Shown: positions 36,916 through 46,564, counted from the stretch's first letter. The stretch is 64,000 nucleotides of DNA from an uncultured Eubacteriales bacterium (GCA_900315265.1 OMYN01000001.1:119546-183545); one strand, 5' to 3'. The notes: generated from the letters alone by a model not told the origin. Numbers and translations: made by a program.

Positions 36916-38037
36916 ATGCTGGAGTTTGAGAATTTCAAAACCGAACTGGAAAAATATAAAGAACCCCTTGTTGAACTGGGCAAGGCTTTGAATCTGGACC
37001 GGGTAAGACTGCGCAACGAAGAGCTGGAAAGAAAGCAGATGGAGCCCGGCTTCTGGGACGACGCCGAGAACAGCCAGAAGGTCGTTCAGGAAGCAGGCAG
37101 CTGCAAACGTCTGTTGGACCAGTATGCCAGCCTTGAGCAGGCCTGGGACGATTCCATGACCATGATCGAAATGGGCAACGAGGAAGAGGACGCCGACATG
37201 ATCCCCGAGGTCAAAGAGCAGATCGATGACTTTAAAAAGCAGTATGAGACCCTGAAACTGAGTTCTCTTCTGACTGGGGAGTTCGACCACAACAATGCTA
37301 TCATGACCCTGCATGCCGGAGCGGGCGGAACGGAGGCCTGCGACTGGACCAGCATGCTCTACCGCATGTACACCCGTTGGGCCGAGAACCACGGCTACCA
37401 GGTAGAAGTGCTGGACTATCAGGAAGGCGATGAGGCCGGCATCAAGTCGGTCACCATGCAGATCAACGGAGAGAATGCCTACGGGTATCTGCGCTCGGAA
37501 AAAGGTGTCCACCGCCTGGTCCGCATCTCTCCTTTTGACGCGGCCGGCCGCCGCCACACCAGCTTTTCTTCGTGCGAGCTGATGCCGGAGCTGGACAAGT
37601 CCATCAACGTGGACATCAACCCGGATGATCTTCGAATCGATGTATACCGTTCGTCGGGAGCGGGCGGCCAGAAGGTCAACAAGACCTCGACGGCTATCCG
37701 TATCACCCATATCCCCACCGGTATCGTGGTACAGTGCCAGAACGAGCGGTCTCAGTATCAGAATAAAGACAAGGCCATGGAAATGATGCGGGCCAAGCTG
37801 TATCAGGTAGAACTGGAAAAGCAGCAGGAAAAGAACGCGCAGATCCTGGGCGAAGTAAAAGACAATTCCTTCGGAAGCCAGATCCGTTCCTACGTCTTTC
37901 ACCCCTATACCATGGTCAAAGACCTGCGGACCGGTGAAGAGACCGGCAACATCCAGGCAGTCATGGACGGCGATCTGGATCCCTTTATGAATGCTTATCT
38001 GGCCTGGGATAATCAGCGCCGCAAAGCAGTTAAGTAA
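36916..38037 (+). CDS. prfB: Peptide chain release factor 2, without programmed frameshift
   Basis: 373 residues. The GGQ motif is seen in SSGAGGQKVNKTSTAIRITH, and the RF2 signature SPFDAAGRRHTSFSS is intact, including the SPF tripeptide that recognises UGA/UAA. The reading frame is continuous from ATG 36916; the in-frame TGA and +1 shift that control RF2 in most bacteria are absent. An out-of-frame CTTTGA preceded by AAGG lies at 36982-36991, close to where the frameshift site would be, but does not interrupt the gene. The upstream neighbour is secA. Confidence 0.95.
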   Translation: MLEFENFKTELEKYKEPLVELGKALNLDRVRLRNEELERKQMEPGFWDDAENSQKVVQEAGSCKRLLDQYASLEQAWDDSMTMIEMGNEEEDADMIPEVKEQIDDFKKQYETLKLSSLLTGEFDHNNAIMTLHAGAGGTEACDWTSMLYRMYTRWAENHGYQVEVLDYQEGDEAGIKSVTMQINGENAYGYLRSEKGVHRLVRISPFDAAGRRHTSFSSCELMPELDKSINVDINPDDLRIDVYRSSGAGGQKVNKTSTAIRITHIPTGIVVQCQNERSQYQNKDKAMEMMRAKLYQVELEKQQEKNAQILGEVKDNSFGSQIRSYVFHPYTMVKDLRTGEETGNIQAVMDGDLDPFMNAYLAWDNQRRKAVK

Positions 38038-38051
38038 ACTTTACGGATGAG

Positions 38052-39482
38052 ATGAAAAAACAGATAAAAAAACTGATTTTGGCTCTTCTTGTCCTGTCCC
38101 TGGCTATATCATCGACGGGCTGCGTGACCGGGACCATTTACGGAAAACCGCTGGATAATGCCTCTGACGAGGAGACCGGCAGCGGGACCATTCTTCTTAA
38201 AAATATAATGGACGCCATGAGGGCGGACGATCCGGATGCGCTCAACAAGATGGGCTGGCACTACGGACAGAGCGACGCGGAAACCTTCGAGACCTACTGG
38301 CATGAGTGGCAGGATCTGAAGGATAAATACGGTCAGCCGACAGCGTCCCAGATCACAGAAGCTTACGAATTCGGCGATGATCTAGTCTTTGTCGGCGCCT
38401 TGACCATGGAAAAGGGCGGGACCCTGTATGCCCAGTTTGAGACGACAGATGCCGGCCTGATGGTCAAAGCCTATTTGTATGAGGACCCGGATACCGTACT
38501 GGCCGACACAAAGATCCCGGACGGAGTGACCGAAGAGGACATAACCGTGGGAGAGGGGACCGATTATCCCCTGGCCGGAAAGATCACCTACCCGGCCGGA
38601 GCTAAAGCGGGCGATAACCTGAAAGCGGTCGTCCTGGTCAGCGGCGACGGGGCCAATGATATGGACTTTAAAGCCGGAAATACTTACTTTTACCGCGACC
38701 TTGCCTGGGGCCTTGCTCAGGAAGGGATCGTATCGATCCGCTATGATAAAAGAACATTGACCTATTCGGACCAGATCACCGATGAAAACGCTCCGGCGGA
38801 GGATTTCACGGTAGCTTTTGAGTATACGGATGATGCCAACCTGGCAGCTGCCATGCTGCGGGATCTGGATTTTGTGGACCCCGACCAGGTTTATTACGCG
38901 GGCCACAGCCAGGGAGCCATCGTAGCGCCAAGGGCCGATCAGGAAGGCGGCGATTATGCCGGCTTTATCATGATCAACACCAGTCCCCGCCCCTGGTACG
39001 ATGTTATTTACGACCAGTACATCCATTACGGCCTGATCGATCAGAGCAGCGAAAAGATCTATTATTTGGTGACTAAGATCAAGTCGGAGCGGAACTGGGT
39101 GGCCAAAGGCAAATATAACGATGTCAAGGACAGTCAGCTGACCACGGAATTTGCCCTGACCCGTCCGGCGGCCTTCTGGAAGGATTATTTCAGTTTTGAC
39201 TATGTGGATGAGCTGGAAAAACTGGAGAAACCGACCCTGATCCTGCAGGGCGAAGCGGATTATCAGATCACGACCGACCGTGACTTTTGTGTCTGGCAGG
39301 AAGAGCTGGACGGTCAAAGCTGGGCCCAGCTGAAAAGCTATCCGGGGCTCAATCATCTGATGTGCCCCTCTCAGGGCTGCTTTGCCGGCCATTATAAAGA
39401 ATATGATATGCCAGCCAGGGCATCCGAAGACGTTATCCAAGATATCGCGTCTTTTATTAACCAGGGAAGTATATCGAAATAA
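38052..39482 (+). CDS. Alpha/beta-hydrolase lipoprotein
   Basis: 476 residues. The signal peptide ends in a lipobox-like STGC, so the enzyme is anchored outside the cell membrane. Residues 30-150 are a DUF3887-like N-terminal module. The hydrolase domain has the nucleophile elbow AGHSQGAI, a later acid in LQGEADYQI and the catalytic His in PGLNHLMCP. It resembles dienelactone-hydrolase/peptidase-type lipoproteins; substrate unknown. It starts 14 bases after prfB with little visible ribosome binding site, so it may depend on readthrough from secA-prfB. Confidence 0.75.
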   Translation: MKKQIKKLILALLVLSLAISSTGCVTGTIYGKPLDNASDEETGSGTILLKNIMDAMRADDPDALNKMGWHYGQSDAETFETYWHEWQDLKDKYGQPTASQITEAYEFGDDLVFVGALTMEKGGTLYAQFETTDAGLMVKAYLYEDPDTVLADTKIPDGVTEEDITVGEGTDYPLAGKITYPAGAKAGDNLKAVVLVSGDGANDMDFKAGNTYFYRDLAWGLAQEGIVSIRYDKRTLTYSDQITDENAPAEDFTVAFEYTDDANLAAAMLRDLDFVDPDQVYYAGHSQGAIVAPRADQEGGDYAGFIMINTSPRPWYDVIYDQYIHYGLIDQSSEKIYYLVTKIKSERNWVAKGKYNDVKDSQLTTEFALTRPAAFWKDYFSFDYVDELEKLEKPTLILQGEADYQITTDRDFCVWQEELDGQSWAQLKSYPGLNHLMCPSQGCFAGHYKEYDMPARASEDVIQDIASFINQGSISK

Positions 39483-39485
39483 AGA

Positions 39486-39523
39486 AAAGACGCAGCCCAT
39501 CTTTTGCAAGCTGCGTCTTTATT
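39486..39523 (+). terminator. Terminator after the hydrolase lipoprotein gene
   Basis: AAAGACGCAGC (39486-39496) pairs perfectly with GCTGCGTCTTT (39510-39520); the T tract is short (TTTATT). Confidence 0.75.
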
Positions 39524-39556
39524 GCTATATGAAAGAAAGTCTAAGGAGGCCCCTTC

Positions 39557-42500
39557 ATGGCCGCAGAAACTACCGGTAAGGTCCGATTTGTCCATTTACA
39601 CGTGCATACCGAGTACAGCCTTCTGGACGGTTCGTCCAAGATCACCGAGATCGTCAAACAGGCGAAAAAGCTGGGCATGGACTCGCTGGCCATCACGGAT
39701 CACGGCGTTATGTACGGAGCCGTCGATTTTTATAAAGCCTGCCTTGCCGAAGGCATCAAGCCCATCATCGGCTGCGAGGTCTATGTAGCCGGGGGCAGCC
39801 GATTTTCCCGTGAGGAAAAAAACGGGGCCCGCTATGACCACCTGGTCCTTCTGGCTGAAAGCAATGAAGGCTATCAGAACCTGATGAAGCTGGTCTCCCG
39901 CGGCTTTACCGAAGGGTATTACTATAAGCCCCGGGTGGACTTTGAACTGCTGACCCAGTATCACCAGGGACTGATCGCTTTGTCGGCCTGCCTGGCAGGT
40001 GTGGTAGCCAGACCTCTTTTGGCCCAGGGTTACGAAGAAGCCAAAAAGACCGCTCTTAAATATGCCGATCTGTTCGGGCCCGATCATTTTTACCTGGAAC
40101 TGCAGGATCACTGTGACCACAGCCCGGACCAGACCCGGCTCAACCAGTCCCTTCTGCGCATGAGCAAGGAGACCGGCCTGCCCTTGGTGGCCACCAACGA
40201 TGTCCATTATATTTTCGAAAGTGATAAAGGAGCGCATGATATCCTGCTCTGCCTCCAGATAGGCAAAAAACTGACCGACGAGGACCGTCTGCGCTATGTC
40301 GGCGATTACTGGCTGAAGAGCCCGGAAGAAATGGCGGCCTTGTTCCCTTATGCCCCTGAAGCGATCGCTAACACTCAGAAGATAGCAGACCGCTGCCATA
40401 TCGAGATCAAATTTCACGAGCGTAAGATCCCCAACTATCCCAAACCGGAAGGGGCTAAGGCCGAAGACATGCTGAGCCAGCTGTGCATGAAAGGCCTTAA
40501 AGAGCGCTACCCGGACTGTGATCCTCAGAATCCCTCTTATGATCCGGCAAAAGCGCGCTACAAGTGGGACGATCTGGTGGACCGCCTGACCTATGAAAAC
40601 AGTGTCATCAGCAAGATGGGCTTTGCCGACTATTTTCTGATCGTATGGGACTTTATCAACTTCTCCCGTAAGAATGGGATCCGGGTGGGTCCGGGCCGGG
40701 GCTCGGCGGTAGGCGCCCTGACTTCTTACTGCCTGTATATCACCAGCGTCGATCCTCTGCGCTATAATCTGATCTTCGAGAGGATGCTCAACCCCGAACG
40801 TGTCAGTATGCCGGATATCGATACCGACTTTGACTACCGCAGAAGGGGCGAAGTCATCGATTATGTGGCCGATAAATACGGACACGACTGTGTGGCTCAG
40901 ATCGTTACCTTCGGCACCATGGCGGCCCGCCTGGTGATCCGGGACGTAGGCCGCGTCATGGATATGCCCTACGGGGAAGTCGACAAGATCGCCAAGATGG
41001 TGCCCAACGAACTGAAGATCACCATCGATCTGGCCCTGGAGCGGAACCCGGAACTCAAACAGATCTATGAAGAGGACGATCAGGTCCACCGCCTGATCGA
41101 TATGTCCCGCCGCCTGGAAGGCCTGCCCCGCCATACTTCTACCCACGCGGCCGGTGTTTTGATCAGCCAGACCTCCACCATGAACTATGTGCCCCTGTGC
41201 ACCAATGACGGCAACGTGGTCACCCAGTATACCATGACGACACTGGAGGAGCTGGGCCTGTTAAAGATGGACTTTCTGGGCCTCAGGACGCTGACGGTCA
41301 TAGGCGACACCGTGGACATGGTCAAACAGACGGAAGGGGTAGAGCTTGACGTCGACAATTTGAACATGGATGATCCGGATGTCTACAAAATGATCGGCCA
41401 GGGTAAGACCGACGGGGTCTTCCAGCTGGAGTCGGCGGGCATGACCCAGTTCATGCGGGAGCTCAAGCCGCAGAACCTGGAGGATATCATTGCCGGGATC
41501 TCCCTGTACCGGCCGGGCCCCATGGATTTTATCCCCAAGTATCTGGCCGGTAAGAAGGATCCGTCCAGCATTACCTATAAAACGCCCCAGCTGAAACACA
41601 TACTGGAGACGACCTACGGATGCATCGTCTATCAGGAGCAGGTCATGCAGATCGTGCGCGATCTGGCCGGCTATACCATGGGCCGCAGCGACCTTGTCCG
41701 CCGGGCCATGTCCAAGAAAAAAGCGGACGTCATGGCGACCGAACGTCACAACTTCGTTTACGGAAACGAGGAAGAGGGAGTCGACGGGTGCGTAAAGCGC
41801 GGCATCGACGCCAAGGTAGCGGAAGAGATCTATGACGAAATGGTCGATTTCGCCAAGTACGCCTTCAACAAGTCCCACGCTACGGCATACGCGGTGGTCG
41901 CCTATCAGACCGGCTGGCTGCGCTGCCACTATCCGGTGGAGTTCATGGCTTCGATGATGAACACCTATCCGGGACGTGTGACCGAGTATATCCAGAGCCT
42001 GCGCAATGACAAAGTGGAGCTTCTGCCCCCGGACATCAACGAAAGCTACACCGGTTTTTCGGTGGTCTGCGTCAATGAAAACGGCCGCAGGGTAAAAAAG
42101 GTCCGCTACGGGCTTGCCTGTGTGAAAAATGTCGGGACCTCTCTGGTCGACCGCATGGTTGCCGAACGAGAGGAAAACGGGTCCTTTGTTTCGATGACGG
42201 ATTTCTGCCGTCGTATGCAGATGCAGGATCTGAACAAGCGGGCCATGGAGAACATGATCAAGGCCGGTGCCTTTGATTCGCTGGGAGGCAGCCGGGCCCA
42301 GTATCTGCAGGCTTACATCCTGATCATGGATGCGGCCTCTGTCTGGAAAAAGAATATGATGAGCGGCCAGATCGACCTCTTTGACGTCGGTGCCGGGAGC
42401 GCTCCGGCCGATCAGGACGACCGCATGGATGATCTGCCCAAGGTCGAGGAGTTCAGCCCCCTGCAGAAACTGGCTTTCGAAAAAGAAGTGCTGGGCATTT

Positions 42501-43384
42501 ATCTGACCGGGCACCCCCTGGATCAGGACCGGCAGGCTTTACAGAAGTACTGCAGCAACGTTTCGACCGATTTTAAGTATGTGCCTCAGGATACGGAGGA
42601 GTCCGGCATCGATCCGGCCGAGCAGCTTATGCAGCCGTCTCTTCGCGACGGCCAGTTCGTCACTATAGGCGGTATGATCGCCGAAAAGACCATCAAGTCC
42701 ACCAAGACCAATAAACTGATGGCCTTTCTGACCTTGGAGGATCTGTACGGGACGGTCGAGGTACTGGTCTTTCCCAATACTTACGAAGACTATAAACCTC
42801 TGCTGGAAGAAGACCGCAAGATCTTCATCAGGGGGCGGGTCAGCCTGGAGGAAGAGGACGACAGCAAAGTCATCGCCTCGGTCATCGCTCCTATGGAAGA
42901 CCCTTCCAGGCTATTTGAAAAAGGCCCCCGCCGCCAGGGACAGGGCGGTCCGGCCCCCTATGCGGGCCAGGCAGCTCCGGATCCCAATGGCATGGACCTG
43001 GTGGATGTGTCCAGTGAATTCATGACCTACGGCAATGCTCCTCAGGGAGATACTTTTTCGACGGTCCACTACGACCCGGATATGCCCATCAACGCCAAAC
43101 CTCAGCCGGGAACCGTAAGACCGGCGGAGGCCGCTTCCACCAGGACCGGCGTCAGTCAGAAGGCCAAAAGCCTGTGGCTGCGTTTTTCATCCAGGAGCGA
43201 CTGGGAAGAGAAGAAGGACGCTGTCTGCCGTATCCTGGCCAATGACCCGGGCTACCGGGAAGTGCGCATCTATCTGGAGAAGGAGAAGGTCCGCCTTAAG
43301 GCTCCGGCCAGATACAACACATCGGCCAGAAGGGACACCGTGGCCGGCCTGAAGAAGCTTTTGGGGGAGAAAAACGTTGTCTGA
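39557..43384 (+). CDS. dnaE: DNA polymerase III alpha subunit, DnaE type
   Basis: 1275 residues. The N-terminal PHP domain starts FVHLHVHTEYSLLDGSSKI. The polymerase palm carries the catalytic aspartates in MPDIDTDF and GPGRGSAVGAL upstream; the fingers include YQEQVMQIVRDLAGYTMG and the conserved FNKSHATAYAVVAYQT. A C-terminal OB fold is seen (VTIGGMIAEKTIKSTKTNKLMAF, YGTVEVLVFP), followed by an extended tail of about 200 residues including a Pro/Gly-rich linker. In Firmicutes DnaE works beside PolC. AAGGAGG lies before the ATG. Confidence 0.96.
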   Translation: MAAETTGKVRFVHLHVHTEYSLLDGSSKITEIVKQAKKLGMDSLAITDHGVMYGAVDFYKACLAEGIKPIIGCEVYVAGGSRFSREEKNGARYDHLVLLAESNEGYQNLMKLVSRGFTEGYYYKPRVDFELLTQYHQGLIALSACLAGVVARPLLAQGYEEAKKTALKYADLFGPDHFYLELQDHCDHSPDQTRLNQSLLRMSKETGLPLVATNDVHYIFESDKGAHDILLCLQIGKKLTDEDRLRYVGDYWLKSPEEMAALFPYAPEAIANTQKIADRCHIEIKFHERKIPNYPKPEGAKAEDMLSQLCMKGLKERYPDCDPQNPSYDPAKARYKWDDLVDRLTYENSVISKMGFADYFLIVWDFINFSRKNGIRVGPGRGSAVGALTSYCLYITSVDPLRYNLIFERMLNPERVSMPDIDTDFDYRRRGEVIDYVADKYGHDCVAQIVTFGTMAARLVIRDVGRVMDMPYGEVDKIAKMVPNELKITIDLALERNPELKQIYEEDDQVHRLIDMSRRLEGLPRHTSTHAAGVLISQTSTMNYVPLCTNDGNVVTQYTMTTLEELGLLKMDFLGLRTLTVIGDTVDMVKQTEGVELDVDNLNMDDPDVYKMIGQGKTDGVFQLESAGMTQFMRELKPQNLEDIIAGISLYRPGPMDFIPKYLAGKKDPSSITYKTPQLKHILETTYGCIVYQEQVMQIVRDLAGYTMGRSDLVRRAMSKKKADVMATERHNFVYGNEEEGVDGCVKRGIDAKVAEEIYDEMVDFAKYAFNKSHATAYAVVAYQTGWLRCHYPVEFMASMMNTYPGRVTEYIQSLRNDKVELLPPDINESYTGFSVVCVNENGRRVKKVRYGLACVKNVGTSLVDRMVAEREENGSFVSMTDFCRRMQMQDLNKRAMENMIKAGAFDSLGGSRAQYLQAYILIMDAASVWKKNMMSGQIDLFDVGAGSAPADQDDRMDDLPKVEEFSPLQKLAFEKEVLGIYLTGHPLDQDRQALQKYCSNVSTDFKYVPQDTEESGIDPAEQLMQPSLRDGQFVTIGGMIAEKTIKSTKTNKLMAFLTLEDLYGTVEVLVFPNTYEDYKPLLEEDRKIFIRGRVSLEEEDDSKVIASVIAPMEDPSRLFEKGPRRQGQGGPAPYAGQAAPDPNGMDLVDVSSEFMTYGNAPQGDTFSTVHYDPDMPINAKPQPGTVRPAEAASTRTGVSQKAKSLWLRFSSRSDWEEKKDAVCRILANDPGYREVRIYLEKEKVRLKAPARYNTSARRDTVAGLKKLLGEKNVV

Positions 43385-43444
43385 GAGCTTTTGTAAGCTT
43401 TGCGTAAAAAGGGTTCCGAAGCCCTTTGCTGGTATCGATTACAG

Positions 43445-43473
43445 TTGATTTTCCTTTTCACTTGCGCTAAAAT
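43445..43473 (+). promoter_or_regulatory. Promoter of pfkA
   Basis: TTGATT (43445-43450), 17-base spacer, TAAAAT (43468-43473), about 80 bases upstream of the ATG. GCGGCCGC-like short palindromic sequence (TTTAGCGCGGCC) lies in the leader without a clear hairpin function. Confidence 0.7.
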
Positions 43474-43554
43474 GAGGCGTAAACTTACATGTATATGAAG
43501 TCCGCGTTTAGCGCGGCCACTTTAAAAAGTACTGGTTTTGAAAGGAGCGTTCTA

Positions 43555-44559
43555 ATGTCTGAAAATTCAAAGATGCAGACGATCGGTGTGCTGACTTCCG
43601 GCGGCGACGCGCAGGGTATGAATGCCTGCATCCGTGCTGTGACCCGTTATGCCTTGAATAACGGCATCAAAGTCAAGGGTATCCTGAGAGGCTACAGCGG
43701 CCTTCTGGAAGACGACATCATCGATCTGGATGCGGTTTCCGTGGGCAATATCATTCACAGAGGCGGTACCATCCTGTATACGGCGCGCTGCCTTGAGTTT
43801 ATCGATCCGGATCCTAAAAAAGCAGAAGCGGCGATCGCTCACGCGGCAGATAATGCGAAAAAAGCAGGGATCCAGGGCCTTGTCGTCATCGGCGGCGACG
43901 GTTCCTGGAAAGGGGCTCAGAAACTGAGCAAACACGGCCTTAATGTCATCGGTATCCCCGGGACCATCGACCGTGATGTAGCCTGCTCTGATTACACCAT
44001 TGGTTTCGACAGCGCTGTCAGCATCGCTCTGGAAGCGATCATCCGTCTCCGCGATACTTCTTCTTCGCATGAGCGCTGCTCGGTCATCGAGGTCATGGGC
44101 CGTAAATGCGGCGAGATCGCTCTGTGGGCCGGCCTTACCGGCGGTGCTGACGCGATCCTGATCCCCGAACGCCCCGAGACTGCTAACTTTGAAAATATCC
44201 TGAAAGTCATCCAGGCCAACCGTGCGCGCGGCAAGAAAGACAACATCATCGTTGTTGCCGAGGGCGTAGGCGGTACTGTTGAACTGGCCAAACGCATTCA
44301 GGAAGAGACCGGCATCGAGTCCCGCGCGACCATTCTGGGCCATGTACAGCGCGGCGGTATCCCGACAGCTACCGATATCATGCATGCGTCCCGCATGGGC
44401 GTTTACGCGGTCAAAAAGCTGATGCAGGGAGCCAACAACCGTGTCGTTGCCTTCAAGGACGGCAAGTACTGCGACTTCGACATCGACGAAGCGCTGGCCA
44501 TGGAGCGCAAACCTTCGATCGAGATCGAAGAAGAAAATGAAATGATTTCGACGTATTGA
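43555..44559 (+). CDS. pfkA: ATP-dependent 6-phosphofructokinase
   Basis: 334 residues. The N-terminus VLTSGGDAQGMNACIR is the nucleotide-binding loop, GGDGSWKGA has the Gly typical of ATP-using rather than PPi-using enzymes, and the catalytic segment is PGTIDRDV, where TIDND is usual; both aspartates are kept. MGRKCGEIA and HVQRGG complete the substrate site. It phosphorylates fructose-6-phosphate. Start at ATG 43555, with AAAGGAGCG upstream. Own promoter and terminator. Confidence 0.93.
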   Translation: MSENSKMQTIGVLTSGGDAQGMNACIRAVTRYALNNGIKVKGILRGYSGLLEDDIIDLDAVSVGNIIHRGGTILYTARCLEFIDPDPKKAEAAIAHAADNAKKAGIQGLVVIGGDGSWKGAQKLSKHGLNVIGIPGTIDRDVACSDYTIGFDSAVSIALEAIIRLRDTSSSHERCSVIEVMGRKCGEIALWAGLTGGADAILIPERPETANFENILKVIQANRARGKKDNIIVVAEGVGGTVELAKRIQEETGIESRATILGHVQRGGIPTATDIMHASRMGVYAVKKLMQGANNRVVAFKDGKYCDFDIDEALAMERKPSIEIEEENEMISTY

Positions 44560-44579
44560 TCGAACCGAATTCAATAAGG

Positions 44580-44611
44580 GCCGCTGTGCTTTTGAAGTAC
44601 AGCGGCTTTTT
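44580..44611 (+). terminator. Terminator after pfkA
   Basis: GCCGCTGT (44580-44587) pairs perfectly with ACAGCGGC (44599-44606), followed by TTTTT. Confidence 0.88.
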
Positions 44612-44647
44612 GCTACCAAACTTTAGTAAGCAGGAGCTGCAGCTGTT

Positions 44648-45844
44648 ATGAAAGAAATCAATGTTAATGTAGCCGTGCATCCGGTCTCGTACAGGCTTGT
44701 GATTGGCACGGACCTGTTTCCTCAGATAGCCAAAGATCTGAAAGAGCACCCGCTGGGGAAACGATATGCCATCATCACCGATAGTCAGGTAGATGCTTTC
44801 TGGAGCCATAAGCTTGCGAACGAACTGGCTGCCCAGGGTCTGACTGGAGATATTTTCCTTTTCCACGAAGGGGAGAAGAGCAAAAACCGCAAAGTCAAGG
44901 AAGAGCTGGAGAATCAGCTGCTTCAGCGGCGCTACAACCGGGACAGCTGTGTGCTGGCCTTAGGCGGCGGGGTCGTCGGCGACCTGGCCGGATTCGTAGC
45001 GGCCACCTACATGCGGGGCATCCCGGTGGTGCAGATCCCGACGACCACCCTGTCCATGGCGGACTCCAGCATTGGGGGCAAGACCGGAGTGGATACTCCT
45101 TACGGAAAGAACCTGATCGGGGCCTTCCACCATCCTTCGGTCGTCTATATGGACATGAAGACCCTGAATACCCTGGATGACCGCAATTATTACTCAGGCC
45201 TGACTGAATTGATCAAGCACGGCTTCATCTGGGATCCTTCCATTCTTGATTTTGTCGAAGACCATCTGGATGACATCCGTCACCGGAGGACTCAGGCCCT
45301 GGAGGATCTTTTTGTCCTCAACTGCCGTGTCAAAAATGCCGTTGTCTCTCAGGACGACCAGGAAAAAGGCATCCGGTCTATCCTGAATTACGGCCATACC
45401 ATGGGCCATGCTCAGGAGGCTGCCTCCGTTTTCGCCAGGGAAGCTAAAGATAAGGCAGCCCAAAAGAAGGGGGACGAAAAGGAAGAGGAGGCAGATGACG
45501 GGCCGATCGCTCTGACTCACGGCGAAGCGGTCTCGATCGGCATTGCCTTTGCCGCCCGCCTGGCTCTGGAAAAAGGCCTGTGCAGCCAGGAGTGGACCGA
45601 CCGGCAGATCGGTATCTTAAAGATGATGGGCCTGCCCACCGAACTTCTTAATGAACCCGGTCAGGATGCTCCCGACGTGGATCATCTGCTGCGTCTGATG
45701 CGGATGGACAAAAAGAACCGTGACGGCCAGTACCGTTTTGTTTTTACGACCGAGGCCGGCAAAGCCGTCTGGGGCGTTCCGGTCACCGAGGACGAGATCC
45801 GCAGGGCCGTGGCCAAATATTCAAGTAAAGCCGGGGAGGACTGA
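44648..45844 (+). CDS. aroB: 3-dehydroquinate synthase with an acidic insertion
   Basis: 398 residues; second step of the shikimate pathway, NAD+ and metal dependent. The NAD-binding loop GGGVVGDLAGFVAATYMRG, the segment PTTTLSMADSSIGGKTGVD and metal ligands in ELIKHG, NYGHTMGHA and LTHGEAVSIG are intact. Between the two metal-binding histidine motifs lies a highly charged insertion of about 30 residues (KDKAAQKKGDEKEEEADDG) not found in the standard enzyme, probably a surface loop. The cdd gene follows after 3 bases. Confidence 0.93.
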   Translation: MKEINVNVAVHPVSYRLVIGTDLFPQIAKDLKEHPLGKRYAIITDSQVDAFWSHKLANELAAQGLTGDIFLFHEGEKSKNRKVKEELENQLLQRRYNRDSCVLALGGGVVGDLAGFVAATYMRGIPVVQIPTTTLSMADSSIGGKTGVDTPYGKNLIGAFHHPSVVYMDMKTLNTLDDRNYYSGLTELIKHGFIWDPSILDFVEDHLDDIRHRRTQALEDLFVLNCRVKNAVVSQDDQEKGIRSILNYGHTMGHAQEAASVFAREAKDKAAQKKGDEKEEEADDGPIALTHGEAVSIGIAFAARLALEKGLCSQEWTDRQIGILKMMGLPTELLNEPGQDAPDVDHLLRLMRMDKKNRDGQYRFVFTTEAGKAVWGVPVTEDEIRRAVAKYSSKAGED

Positions 45845-45847
45845 GCC

Positions 45848-46294
45848 ATGTCGGAAAAACCGGACGAAAAAACGATCCTTATGCTGGAAAAGAAGGCTCT
45901 GGAAGCCAGAAAAAGAGCCTATACCCCTTATTCCCATTTTTCGGTGGGGGCAGCCCTTCTGTGTACGAACGGCCATGTCTACCTGGGCTGCAATATCGAA
46001 AATGCTTCGTATACCCCTGTCAACTGCGCGGAAAGAACGGCATTTTTTAAAGCTGTCAGCGAAGGGGAAAGAGACTTTGAAGCCATGGCGATCGCGGGAG
46101 GGCCCGACAGTGGGGAGGATCTGGTCCTTTGTTCCCCCTGCGGTGTCTGCCGCCAGGTCATGAGGGAGTTCTGCAGGGATGATTTCCTTATCTTCTTCAG
46201 TGACGGAAAAGGCGGTTTTATATCCAGGACTCTTAGCGAGATGCTGCCCTTCGGCTTCGGTCCGGATCAGCTGCTCGGGCACGGAGAAAAATAA
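45848..46294 (+). CDS. cdd: Cytidine deaminase
   Basis: 148 residues, the small tetrameric type. The zinc site is complete: CAE in NCAERTAFFKA and PCGVCRQVMREF, and the substrate strand GCNIENASY is present. It converts cytidine and deoxycytidine to uridine forms in pyrimidine salvage. The C-terminus runs about 15 residues beyond the usual end. It follows aroB by three bases with GGGGAGG upstream, so both are probably on one transcript. Confidence 0.92.
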   Translation: MSEKPDEKTILMLEKKALEARKRAYTPYSHFSVGAALLCTNGHVYLGCNIENASYTPVNCAERTAFFKAVSEGERDFEAMAIAGGPDSGEDLVLCSPCGVCRQVMREFCRDDFLIFFSDGKGGFISRTLSEMLPFGFGPDQLLGHGEK

Positions 46295-46444
46295 AAACTT
46301 TTCCACTTTCTGTCTGAAAAGAAAACCATTCGGGATCCTGACACGATAATATTGTTGTAGGAACTTGTAAGGCATCCGGGACATCGGTCTTTTGTATCAG
46401 GCCGGGCAGGCGGAAATTTTACAGCGGCACTGGAAAATTTCCGG

Positions 46445-46473
46445 TTGCCTTATAAGAAAAAATATGGTACACT
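46445..46473 (+). promoter_or_regulatory. Promoter of rpsF-ssb-rpsR
   Basis: TTGCCT (46445-46450), 17-base spacer, TACACT (46468-46473). It lies just before the S6:S18 leader hairpin. The 46295-46440 stretch before it shows no other feature. Confidence 0.6.
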
Positions 46474-46492
46474 CTCTATCTGGATTGTAAAT

Positions 46493-46536
46493 CCTTGCTC
46501 TTGCGCATCCTTTATTCGAAAGGACCGGCGGCAAGG
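46493..46536 (+). promoter_or_regulatory. S6:S18 ribosomal-protein leader (CCG-bulge hairpin)
   Basis: CCTTGC (46493-46498) pairs with GCAAGG (46531-46536), CGC (46504-46506) with GCG (46528-46530), and TCCTTT (46508-46513) with AAAGGA (46519-46524) around loop ATTCG. The bases CCG (46525-46527) are left as a 3'-side bulge between two helices. A bulged CCG upstream of rpsF is the known binding signature of the S6:S18 dimer, which represses its own operon. Confidence 0.82.
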
Positions 46537-46564
46537 GCCATAAGACCAAAAGGAGGTGTTAACG

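Noticed and set aside
36982..36991. Programmed frameshift site in prfB
   Set aside because: CTTTGA is present, but out of frame; the gene reads through without a shift, so no frameshift is needed.
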